DNA of 64,000 nt from contig CAWIXS010000027.1 in assembly GCA_963840075.1 (NCBI GenBank), forward strand, positions 131,737 through 195,736, read 5' to 3'. Shown in pieces: positions 46,249 to 53,771 of this stretch (position 1 is its first letter; each line of letters begins with the position of its first letter). Below the pieces are notes generated by a model, which worked only from the letters and a program-made list of their open reading frames with translations, had not been told where the DNA came from and searched no databases. Made by a program: the position numbers and the translations under genes. Origin of the DNA: AWTP1-13 sp963840075. Lineage in GTDB: Bacteria; Pseudomonadota; Alphaproteobacteria; Rhizobiales; Hyphomicrobiaceae.

Positions 46249-46315
46249 GGGGTCGGACCCCTCGCCTCGGAGCTCGAGTTGAAACTCCGACGTCGGAGGC
46301 GAGGGGTCCGACCCC
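46249..46315. repeat. palindromic repeat family D, copy 2
   Basis: A perfect 20-bp inverted repeat: GGGGTCGGACCCCTCGCCTC at 46249-46268 and its reverse complement at 46296-46315, with a 27-base loop. A further half-arm follows at 46322-46340. It lies between the convergent 3' ends of the GTPase gene (stop 46232) and the amine oxidase gene (stop 46317), whose last codons fall in the extra half-arm. It probably works as a bidirectional terminator-like stem. Confidence 0.85.
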
Positions 46316-46316
46316 G

Positions 46317-47468
46317 TCACGCCGAGGGGTCTGACCCCGTCAGGCGCGAGAGCTTGAACAGGCCGGTGTCGTGCGGTGTCGCCCCGTGCATGGCGAGGTC
46401 GGCGAGGATCGCGCCGATGCCGGAGCAGAACTTGTAGCCGTGGCCGGAGAAGCCGGCGGCGACGGCGACGTTGCGGTGCTCGGGCAGGGTGTCGAGGATG
46501 AACTGCCCGTCCGGCGAGTTCACGAACATGCAGGTCTTGAAGGCCACCCCTGTGCCCATCGGCGTGGCGAGGTAGCGGCCGATCCAGGTGAGCACGGCCT
46601 CGTCCGCGGCGGTGATGCGCCGGTCGATGGCGTCGGGGTCGACATCCTCCTCGCGATGGCGGAACTTGCCGACCTTGAAGCCCTCGCCGGCGGCCCGCTC
46701 GGGAAAGCCGTAGAAGTTGCCCCGCTCCGGGCAGTCGAGGATGAAGACGGGGAAGGACTGCGGCGCGAACGGCGCCCCGTCGGTCTTGAACCAGCCCACG
46801 ACCTGACGCTGCGGGACCGCCAGGGCCTCGAATTGGCCGAGCAGCTTGGAGGTCCATGCGCCGGCGGCGAGGACGAGGGAGCCCGCCTCGTAGCGGCTCG
46901 CCGCCGTCTCGACCTCGACGTGGTCGCCGGCGGCCTTCCACCGCAGCACGGGCTCGTTCTCGTGCACCTCGGCGCCGAGCCTGCGGGCCAGGGTGGCGTG
47001 CGCAACGATGGCCCGGTCCGCGGGGAGGAAGCCGGCCTCGGGCTGCCAGACGGCCTCGAACTCGGGCGGCAGGCGCCAGGCCGGATGGCGCCGCTGCACC
47101 TCGCTCGCGCCGAGCACCGCGTGGGTCAAGCCGTGCAGCCGGCACGCCTCCTTGGCGCCTTTGACGACGCGGCCGGTCGGCAGGCCGATGTCGAGGCCGC
47201 CGGTCACCGTGAGCAGGCGCTCGCCGAAATCGCGCTCCAGCGCCTGCCAGCGGGTGAAGGAGAGGCGCATCAGAGGCACGTAGCTCGGATGCTCGAAATA
47301 GGCGAAGCGGAAGATGCGGGTGGCGCCGGCCGAGGAGCCCAGCTCGTGCGGGATCGTGAGCTGCTCGAGCCCGAGCACGCGCCGGCCGCGCCTGGCGAGC
47401 TCGTAGATCGCCGCCGAGCCCATGCCGCCGGCGCCGATGACGATGTGATCGAAGGTGTGGCTGCTCAT
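46317..47468 (-). CDS. N-methyltryptophan/sarcosine oxidase-like flavoprotein (MTOX family)
   Basis: 383 residues. The FAD-binding Rossmann loop is VIGAGGMGSAAIYELARRG, followed by SSAGATRIFRFAYFEHPSYVPL. The covalent-flavin cysteine of the family is in FKTCMFVNSPDGQFILD and the active-site loop is FSGHGYKFCSGIG, matching monomeric sarcosine oxidase and SolA. It oxidises a secondary amine such as sarcosine or N-methyl-tryptophan to an imine with release of hydrogen peroxide. The start at 47468 matches the family. The final residues TGSDPSA come from repeat D sequence. Confidence 0.9.
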   Translation of the reverse strand: MSSHTFDHIVIGAGGMGSAAIYELARRGRRVLGLEQLTIPHELGSSAGATRIFRFAYFEHPSYVPLMRLSFTRWQALERDFGERLLTVTGGLDIGLPTGRVVKGAKEACRLHGLTHAVLGASEVQRRHPAWRLPPEFEAVWQPEAGFLPADRAIVAHATLARRLGAEVHENEPVLRWKAAGDHVEVETAASRYEAGSLVLAAGAWTSKLLGQFEALAVPQRQVVGWFKTDGAPFAPQSFPVFILDCPERGNFYGFPERAAGEGFKVGKFRHREEDVDPDAIDRRITAADEAVLTWIGRYLATPMGTGVAFKTCMFVNSPDGQFILDTLPEHRNVAVAAGFSGHGYKFCSGIGAILADLAMHGATPHDTGLFKLSRLTGSDPSA

Positions 47469-47579
47469 GGCGGGATTGTCGGGCGCTGAGGGGGCGCCGT
47501 CAAATCGGCGGTGCCGGCGTGCCGCTGGTGGCGGCCACACAGCGGTCGGGTGTCCTGAACAACACGAGTGGAGCGAATC

Positions 47580-47708
47580 ACGTTATGGGTTCGAGGCACA
47601 GAGCGGTTGCGCTCTGACAATAAGGGCCTGGTGCTTCTGCACAGAGGACTGGGCCCAGATCCCGTCACTGGGCCCTCGGTCTTGTCCCTACGGACCGAGG
47701 GCCTTTTT
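47580..47708 (+). ncRNA. putative small RNA or terminated leader transcript
   Basis: Between two leftward genes lies plus-strand sequence that looks like a short transcription unit: a 7-bp hairpin with a GTTG loop (CAGAGCG / CGCTCTG, 47599-47616), two self-complementary GGGCCC blocks (47651-47656 and 47670-47675), and a strong intrinsic terminator ending in TTTTT at 47708. Pairing of the two GGGCCC blocks would compete with the terminator stem, as in an attenuator. A 10-codon frame (MGSRHRAVAL) starts at the ATG at 47585. No plus-strand gene follows, so a stand-alone small RNA is the better reading. Confidence 0.5.
47671..47708 (+). terminator. strong rho-independent terminator
   Basis: A perfect 11-bp stem GGCCCTCGGTC (47671-47681) with GACCGAGGGCC (47693-47703), an 11-base loop, and TTTTT at 47704-47708. 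The T tract is on the plus strand only, so it ends a rightward transcript, not the leftward neighbours. Confidence 0.85.
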
Positions 47709-47889
47709 CGTTGCAGAGGCGCATGCGGGATTGGCGCTGCGGCGCGGTTTTGCGGCTCGCCGGGGCGCGGGCTACCCAGCTACCTGAGAGTCTATGAGGT
47801 GCCCTGGAATTGCTTCCTGGGCAGCGGGAGAGCCATCCACCGCGGCCGTGGTCTCCAGCAGGTCCGACTGTGGATACAAGACGGTGGAG

Positions 47890-48741
47890 CTACCCGGCGG
47901 CCAGGGCGCGCAGGCCCTCGCGGTAGGTGGGGTAGAGCAGATCGACGCCCAGCTCGCGGCGGATGCGGGTGTTGCGCACGCGCTTGCATTCGGCCCAGAA
48001 GCTCGCCGCCATGCCGCTGAGGCCGGCCTGCTCGAAGGCAATGGGCGGCGGCGGCGGCAGCCCCAGCAGCTCGGCGGCGTAGGCCACCACGTCCTCGGGC
48101 GGGGCCGGCTCGTCGTCGCTGACGTTGAACAGGCGCTGCCCCGTGTCCTTGTCGATGGCGGCCGCCAGCACCCGCGCGACATCGTCGACATGGATGCGGT
48201 TGAAGACCTGACCGGGCCTGACGATGCAGCGGGCGGTGCCGGTCCTGAGGCTGTCGATGACGCTGCGCTCGGGCCCGTAGATGCCGGCGAGCCTGAAGAC
48301 CTCCACACGCCGCCCGGTCTCGCCGGCGAAGGCGAGCCAGGCCTGCTCGGCCTCCAGGCGCAGCAGGCTGCGCTCCAGGGCCGGGGCCGTTGGGCTCTCC
48401 TCGTCGACCCACGCGCCCTTCTGGTCGCCGTAGACGCCGACCGTCGAGAGATAGCCGATCCAGGCGAGGTCGGAGAGACCGGCGATCTCCTCGGCGTAAT
48501 GGCGCAGCACCACGTCGCCCTCCAGATCCGGCGGGATGCTGACGAGGAGATGCGTGCTGCCGCGCAGGAGTTCCCGGACCTCGGAGCACGGCGCGTCGCC
48601 CTTGTAGGCGGCGAGTGCCACGCCTGGCTCGGGGGCGGCCGGCGGGCTCCGCCTGGTGCCGGCGACGCTCAGATTGCGCGGGCTGAGGCGCCGCGCGAGG
48701 CTCTCCGCCGAGTAGCCGTAGCCGAAGCAGAAGAGCCGCAT
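47890..48741 (-). CDS. NAD(P)-dependent epimerase/dehydratase-like protein (YeeZ-type)
   Basis: 283 residues. The dinucleotide loop is at the very start (FGYGYSAESLARRL), then TVGVYGDQKG with the tyrosine of the extended-SDR active site, FRLAGIYGPERS and NRIHVDDVARVLAAAI. This short form is the YeeZ-like group of sugar-nucleotide epimerase relatives whose reaction is not established. It starts with an ATG overlapping the queG stop, so queG and this gene are one unit. The 181 bases beyond its stop (47709-47889) show no gene. Confidence 0.85.
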   Translation of the reverse strand: MRLFCFGYGYSAESLARRLSPRNLSVAGTRRSPPAAPEPGVALAAYKGDAPCSEVRELLRGSTHLLVSIPPDLEGDVVLRHYAEEIAGLSDLAWIGYLSTVGVYGDQKGAWVDEESPTAPALERSLLRLEAEQAWLAFAGETGRRVEVFRLAGIYGPERSVIDSLRTGTARCIVRPGQVFNRIHVDDVARVLAAAIDKDTGQRLFNVSDDEPAPPEDVVAYAAELLGLPPPPPIAFEQAGLSGMAASFWAECKRVRNTRIRRELGVDLLYPTYREGLRALAAG

Positions 48742-49865
48742 CAGGCCCCCTCCACGCCCCATTCGGCCCGCACGGCCGGGTCTGTTTCACGTGAAGCAGC
48801 GAGGCCTTTGGCGATGGCGAAGGTCTCGGCGTCGGCGAGTTGCGCCAGCGCCCAGACGGCCATGGCGCGGACCAGCGGCGAGGCGTCCGCGAGGAGACGC
48901 CGCGCGGCCGGGACGAGGCCGGCGTCGCCGGAGTTGCCGGCGGCGATCAGCGCGTTGCGCAGCACGCGGTCGCGCCCGGTGCGCTTCACCGGCGTGCCGG
49001 CGAAGCGCTTGCGGAAGGCGGCATCGTCGAGCGCCAGCAGCTCGGCGAGCGGGGGCGAATGCAACGCCTCGCGCACCTGCAGCCGGGCGTCGTGCGCGGC
49101 GGCGGCGAACTTGTTCCAGGGGCACACGGCGAGGCAGTCGTCGCAGCCGAACACGCGGTTGCCGATCGCCTTGCGGAACTCGGTCGCGATGTGCCCCTTG
49201 TGCTCGATGGTGAGGTAGGCGATGCAGCGCCGCGCATCGAGCTGATAGGGCGCCGGGAACGCGGCGGTGGGGCAGACCTCGAGGCAGCGGCTGCAGCTGC
49301 CGCAGTGGTCCTCCGCCGGCGCATCGGGCTCGAGGGCGGCCGAGGTCAGGATCGCGCCGAGGAACAGCCACGAGCCGTGCTCGCGCGAGACGAGGTTGGT
49401 GTGCTTGCCCTGCCAGCCGAGGCCCGCCGCCTCGCCCAGCGGCTTCTCCATCAGCGGCGCGGTGTCGACGAACACCTTCACCTCCGCGCCGCTTTGGCGC
49501 GCCAGAGCGCCGGCGACGCGCTCGAGGCCCGCTTTCACCACGGCGTGGTAGTCGCTGCACTGCGCGTAGCAGGAGATGGCGCCGCGGTCCGGTTGCGCCA
49601 GCACCGCCAGCGGATCGCGCTCGGGCGCGTAGTTGAGCCCGAGCATAACTATGGAGCGGGTCTCGGGCCACATGCCCAGCGGATGGCCGCGCCGCTCGGC
49701 CGTCGTGGCCATCCAGGCCATGTCGCCGTGGCGCCCCTCGCGCAGGAAATGGCCGAGCCGGTCGGCGACGGCCGGGGCGATCGCCTCCGGCGTGGTGATG
49801 CGGGCAACCGCAAACCCGGCGGCCTGCGCCTCGTCCTGCACCAGCTGCTTCAGGCTTGCGGTCAT
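48741..49865 (-). CDS. queG: epoxyqueuosine reductase
   Basis: 374 residues. The cobalamin-binding N-terminal domain (MLGLNYAPERDPLA; RGAISCYAQCSDYHAVV; KVFVDTAPLMEKPLGEAAGLGWQGKHTNLVSRE) is followed by two 4Fe-4S ferredoxin motifs (CGSCSRCLEVCP and CDDCLAVCPWNKF), then C-terminal HEAT-like repeats (ALIAAGNSGDAGLVPAARRLL). It reduces epoxyqueuosine to queuosine, the last step of the tRNA wobble modification. It starts at the ATG at 49865 and overlaps the downstream epimerase-like gene by one base. Confidence 0.96.
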   Translation of the reverse strand: MTASLKQLVQDEAQAAGFAVARITTPEAIAPAVADRLGHFLREGRHGDMAWMATTAERRGHPLGMWPETRSIVMLGLNYAPERDPLAVLAQPDRGAISCYAQCSDYHAVVKAGLERVAGALARQSGAEVKVFVDTAPLMEKPLGEAAGLGWQGKHTNLVSREHGSWLFLGAILTSAALEPDAPAEDHCGSCSRCLEVCPTAAFPAPYQLDARRCIAYLTIEHKGHIATEFRKAIGNRVFGCDDCLAVCPWNKFAAAAHDARLQVREALHSPPLAELLALDDAAFRKRFAGTPVKRTGRDRVLRNALIAAGNSGDAGLVPAARRLLADASPLVRAMAVWALAQLADAETFAIAKGLAASRETDPAVRAEWGVEGA

Positions 49866-49917
49866 GGGAGTGCATGGACTCAGATGAGCGTCGGGATTGG
49901 CACCAACGCCGGTTCGG

Positions 49918-50008
49918 TGTCATCCCGGCACTCGTTGCCGGATCCAGCGCAAGACAAGCGCCGGAGCAAGCGGTTGGCTGGATGCCGGGGACAAGCCCCG
50001 GCATGACA
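49918..50008. repeat. dispersed repeat family A, copy 3
   Basis: 91 bases with inverted ends TGTCATCCCGG and CCGGCATGACA; the right end GGGACAAGCCCCGGCATGACA-type sequence also closes copy 1 at 1948-1969, and the internal GCGCCGGAGCAAG matches copy 2 at 6331-6343. It lies between the divergent queG and uppP genes. The remaining spacer (50009-50152) has no gene. Confidence 0.7.
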
Positions 50009-50152
50009 GCTCAGGATAACGGTGCAGGTCAGCCACAACCAGCAGGGAATTAAGCCACAAGCTTGGCGTGTGCTTGAGAGCGCCGGCTTGCAGGCGTACT
50101 GGAGGAGGCTCATCATCGAGCTGCGGTCTGCCCGAAGCACGAGGGAATGCCA

Positions 50153-50959
50153 ATGCAGACTTGGCAGGCGATCCTGCTCGGGTTCATCGAAGGCCTGACC
50201 GAGTTCCTTCCCGTCTCCTCCACGGGGCACCTGCTGCTCCTCCAGAATCTCCTCGGCATCTCCTCGCCCGGGCAGACCTTCGTGGTGCTGATCCAGCTCG
50301 GCGCCATTCTGGCGATCCTCACCGTCTACGCCGCCAAGCTCCTGCGCCTGCTCTTCGACCTGCCGCGCGATGCGCGCACCCGCTGGTTCGTGCTGGCAGT
50401 CCTCGTTGCCTTTCTCCCGGCGGCGGTGATCGGCGCGGCGGCGCACCGCTACATCAAGGCCGTGCTGTTCGAATCGCCCTGGCTCATCTGCACCACGCTG
50501 GTCGTCGGCGGCGTCGTCCTGCTCATCGTCGACAAGCTCAAGCTGCAGCCGCGCTATCACGATGCCATGGATTATCCCGTCCCGGTCGCCTTCGCCGTCG
50601 GGCTGTGCCAGGCCGCGGCGATGATTCCTGGCGTGTCGCGCTCGGGCGCCACCATCGTCGGGGCCCTCCTCCTGGGCGCCGACAAGCGCTCGGCCACGGA
50701 GTTTTCCTTCTTCCTCGCCATGCCGACCATGATCGGGGCCTTCGCCTACGACCTCTACAAGAACTACGAGATCCTGGGGCTCGACGACGTGACGAGCATT
50801 GCCATCGGGTTCGTGGTGTCCTTCATCACCGGGGTCGTGGTGGTACGCTATCTGCTCGACTTCGTCAGCCGGCACGGCTTCGCGCCGTTTGGCTGGTGGC
50901 GCATCCTCGTCGGCGGAATGGGGCTGGGCGCGCTCGGCGCCCTCGCCGTGCTCGGCTGA
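50153..50959 (+). CDS. uppP: undecaprenyl-diphosphatase
   Basis: 268 residues, eight or so hydrophobic segments. The two catalytic regions are intact: GFIEGLTEFLPVSSTGHLLLL near the start and VGLCQAAAMIPGVSRSGATIVGALLLG in the middle. The enzyme dephosphorylates undecaprenyl diphosphate on the periplasmic side to recycle the lipid carrier of cell-wall synthesis. GAGGGA lies 6 bases before the ATG at 50153, which is preferred to the ATG at 50147. It is convergent with ptsN, 8 bases apart. Confidence 0.97.
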   Translation: MQTWQAILLGFIEGLTEFLPVSSTGHLLLLQNLLGISSPGQTFVVLIQLGAILAILTVYAAKLLRLLFDLPRDARTRWFVLAVLVAFLPAAVIGAAAHRYIKAVLFESPWLICTTLVVGGVVLLIVDKLKLQPRYHDAMDYPVPVAFAVGLCQAAAMIPGVSRSGATIVGALLLGADKRSATEFSFFLAMPTMIGAFAYDLYKNYEILGLDDVTSIAIGFVVSFITGVVVVRYLLDFVSRHGFAPFGWWRILVGGMGLGALGALAVLG

Positions 50960-50967
50960 GGCCGCCG

Positions 50968-51432
50968 CTAGGCCGCCTGCACCGTGGATGGCTCGGTCAG
51001 GATGGCATGGAGCGTGGCGCGGTCGTGCGAGGAGCGGAGCCTCTCGACCATCTGCGGCTCCCGCGCCAGGCGCGAGATGCGGGCGAGCGCCTTGAGGTGA
51101 TCGGCGCCGGCGTCCTCGGGCGCCAGCAGCACGAAGATGAGATCGACAGGTTCCTCGTCGGGCGCCTCGAAGTCCACGGGCTGCTCGAGTCGCGCGAATA
51201 CGCTGACGATCCGCTCCAGCCCCGCAAGCCGGCCATGTGGTATGGCGATGCCGCGCCCCATCGCCGTGGAGCCCACCCGCTCGCGCTGTAGCAGCGCCTC
51301 GAGGATGTCGCGGCCCTCCAGGTCCGTCAGGGCCGCGGCCTTCTCCGCCAAATCCTGGAGCACCTGCTTCTTGGTCTTGGCCGCAAGCTTTGGGATGATT
51401 GCGTCCAGCGTGATCAAGTCGCCGAGTTCCAT
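50968..51432 (-). CDS. ptsN: nitrogen-type PTS EIIA component
   Basis: 154 residues. The phosphorylated His is in GRGIAIPHGRLAGL; the fold is otherwise standard (LITLDAIIPKLAAKTKKQVLQDLAEKAA; VDLIFVLLAPEDAGADHLKALARISRLAR). EIIA-Ntr takes phosphate from PtsO and regulates potassium transport, nitrogen and stress responses. It normally follows rpoN and hpf, but neither is nearby. The start MELGDL at 51432 has GAAGG upstream. Confidence 0.95.
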   Translation of the reverse strand: MELGDLITLDAIIPKLAAKTKKQVLQDLAEKAAALTDLEGRDILEALLQRERVGSTAMGRGIAIPHGRLAGLERIVSVFARLEQPVDFEAPDEEPVDLIFVLLAPEDAGADHLKALARISRLAREPQMVERLRSSHDRATLHAILTEPSTVQAA

Positions 51433-52144
51433 CTGGCCTTCTCTGTCTCCTGCGTTGCGTTTAGGACCCCAGACGCGCGGAAGTGCCATCTCGTGCCCGC
51501 ACCAACGCACCAGTCCGGCCGGGGCAGGTCCCGGCGCGGGGTCGCAGGCAATCTCAACCGCAAGCCCCCGGGCGCGATACCGAGGAAGCTGCACGCCCTG
51601 TCAGACCCTCGACTGGCCGATTTCCCGGCACCCGGTCCGCCCGATTGGATGCACGCTGCATCTGGCGCGGGCCCCCCTTCGCCCGGAGAGACGAGCCGCT
51701 TGCCGGCCCCTGGGGACTGTTCCCATCATTTGGGGCGCTCGCAAGGCGGGGCGGAACCTAGATCAGCAACCCTGCGGTGTCAAATCGGCCGCGCACGCCA
51801 TTAGTGGTCGTTTGCAGCGCGGCTATTGCAGCGCACCCATCGCGCGTGGCGCAATTCCTGCCCAGCCAGGATTGTCAAGCTGGCGCAGCGCTGTAAAAGG
51901 CGCGGACCGTCGGAGGCGCAGACCACGGAGGGGCCGTGCCGTGCGTTTCGCGAGGCCCAGCGCGGGCGCAGGGCCCCAAACCGCATCTGCAAGTCGTCCG
52001 CCTACCGAGAAGCTGGGTCGCGCGCCACGCAGACCACCGGGGCCCGCGAGCAGCAACGATGCGCAGCTTTACCTGTTGAAGGTGGCGGGGTGGTCGCCTA
52101 GTGTGCGCCCCGCAGCCGTCAATCCTGAAATCGGCGCCACGCAG
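51433..52144. other. 712-base spacer without a recognisable gene
   Basis: The spacer separates divergent ptsN and rph. Several open frames cross it in different frames but all are Arg/Pro/Ala-rich with no ribosome site and no family signature. I see no tRNA, no strong terminator and no clear promoter; hrcA, which often sits here upstream of rph in alphaproteobacteria, is absent. Confidence 0.5.
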
Positions 52145-52858
52145 ATGCGGCCTTCGAGACGCAAGCCCGACGAGCTACGCCCGGTCTCTGTCGACCGGCG
52201 CGTATCCATGCATGCGGAGGGCTCCTGCCTCATCAAGTTCGGCAATACCCATGTGCTGTGCACGGCCACGGTGGAGGACCGGCTGCCGCCCTGGCTCAAA
52301 GGGCAGGGACGCGGCTGGATCACGGCCGAGTACGGCATGCTGCCGCGGGCGACGACGCAGCGGACGCGGCGCGAGGCAAGCGTCGGCCACCCCTCGGGGC
52401 GCACGCAGGAGATCCAGCGCCTGATCGGCCGCTCGCTGCGGGCGGTCGTGGATCTGCCCAAGCTCGGCGAGCGGCAGATCTCGATCGACTGCGATGTGCT
52501 GCAGGCGGACGGGGGCACGCGCACGGCGGCCATCACCGGCGCCTGGGTGGCGCTGCACGACTGCATCAAGTGGATGTGCAGCCGCGACATGGTCAAGGAC
52601 GGCGTGCTGCGCGACCATGTGGCTGCCGTCTCCTGCGGGCTCTACAAGGGCATGCCCGTGCTCGACCTCGACTATCCCGAGGATTCGGAGGCCGATGCCG
52701 ACGCCAATTTCGTGATGACCGGATCGGGCGGCATCGTCGAGGTGCAGGGCACCGCGGAAACTACACCCTTCTCGCAGGAATCGTTCGACCAGCTGATGGC
52801 GCTGGCTAGAAAGGGCGTCGGCGAGCTGATCTCGCTGCAGAAGCTGACGGTGACGTGA
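52145..52858 (+). CDS. rph: ribonuclease PH
   Basis: 237 residues. MRPSRRKPDELRPVSVDRRVSMHAEGSCLIKFGNTHVLCTATVE is the family start; GWITAEYGMLPRAT, REASVGHPSGRTQEIQRLIGRSLRAV, ISIDCDVLQADGGTRTAAITGA and the active-site DLDYPEDSEADADANFV follow. It phosphorolytically trims the 3' ends of tRNAs and rRNA. It is probably co-transcribed with the VOC gene 46 bases downstream. The usual partner rdgB is not present. Confidence 0.97.
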   Translation: MRPSRRKPDELRPVSVDRRVSMHAEGSCLIKFGNTHVLCTATVEDRLPPWLKGQGRGWITAEYGMLPRATTQRTRREASVGHPSGRTQEIQRLIGRSLRAVVDLPKLGERQISIDCDVLQADGGTRTAAITGAWVALHDCIKWMCSRDMVKDGVLRDHVAAVSCGLYKGMPVLDLDYPEDSEADADANFVMTGSGGIVEVQGTAETTPFSQESFDQLMALARKGVGELISLQKLTVT

Positions 52859-52904
52859 CGCTGCGCGCCCGGTGTGCGGGTGCGCATTGCTTCGGAGCCT
52901 TGCC

Positions 52905-53315
52905 ATGACCCCGGCGGGCATCCTTGAGACCGTGCTCTACGCGCAGGACCTGGGCGCGGCCGAGGCCTTCTATCGCGACGTGCTGGGCTTGGAGCCATTT
53001 GCCAACGTCGCCGGCCGGCACCTGTTCTACCGCTGCGGCGGCCAGGTGCTGCTGATCTTCAACCCGGAGGCCACGGAGGTGGGGCCGGCGCCCGATGCGC
53101 TCCCCGTGCCGCCGCACGGCGCACGCGGGCCGGGGCACGTCTGCTTCCGCGCCACGGCGGCCGAGATCGACGCCTGGGTCGGCCGGCTGCGGCGCATGGG
53201 CGTCGCGGTCGAGGCCGACTTCGAATGGCCGAGGGGCGGCCGGTCGATCTACTTCCGCGATCCCGCCGGCAACTGCCTGGAGTTCGCCGAGCCGCGCATC
53301 TGGGGCCTCGGGTAG
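52905..53315 (+). CDS. VOC (glyoxalase/bleomycin-resistance) family protein
   Basis: 136 residues with the paired beta-alpha-beta-beta-beta units of the vicinal-oxygen-chelate fold: LETVLYAQDLGAAEAFYRDVLGLEPF in the first half and GHVCFRATAAEIDAWVGRLRRMGV ... SIYFRDPAGNCLEFAEP in the second. Possible metal ligands are the His in GPGHVCF and the Glu in CLEF. The reaction is unknown; the family includes isomerases, dioxygenases and antibiotic-binding proteins. GGAG lies 8 bases before the ATG at 52905. Confidence 0.88.
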   Translation: MTPAGILETVLYAQDLGAAEAFYRDVLGLEPFANVAGRHLFYRCGGQVLLIFNPEATEVGPAPDALPVPPHGARGPGHVCFRATAAEIDAWVGRLRRMGVAVEADFEWPRGGRSIYFRDPAGNCLEFAEPRIWGLG

Positions 53316-53349
53316 GACGCTGGCGCGCCGGTGGAGGCCTGCGGCGCGC

Positions 53350-53561
53350 GACTCCCTCTCCCCGCCGCCCTCGGCCATCCGCGGATGTGTGCTGGCCACA
53401 ACGACCCGAGGGCGACGGGGCGAGGGCTGGGGTGAGGGGCTGCGAAGGGCGGTGCCCTGTCAGCGCGGGGCCGCGATGAATCGTAAAGGCGGCAGCGTGA
53501 TCGGAGGCTCCCCGCGGAGGGGTTTCCTCATGTGGCTGCCCCTCACCCTAACCTTCTCCTC
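53350..53561. repeat. dispersed repeat family B, copy 2
   Basis: About 212 bases in the opposite orientation to 34394-34609 with long shared blocks (see copy 1). It lies between the VOC gene and kup. The remaining spacer to kup (53562-53771) shows no gene; its right end should hold the kup promoter. Confidence 0.75.
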
Positions 53562-53771
53562 ATCGATGCACCAGCTGCTGCATCTTTCTGAACGGTGTTC
53601 TCAGTCTCCAGATGCGAGTGCTTGTGGTGCATGCCGGAGCACTGCCGCGCGCGCATCCCGGAATCAGCCTGTGGATTGTGCAGGCGCTCTTTCGCGGCGC
53701 CAGGGGCGGGTGTATAAGCCGCGCCCACTCGCTTTGGCTCCTGCGCCTCCAGCAGTCGGAAACCTGCCTAC

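Noticed and set aside
47568..48020. 150-codon plus-strand frame from 47568
   Set aside because: It runs through the terminator hairpin and has no protein signature.
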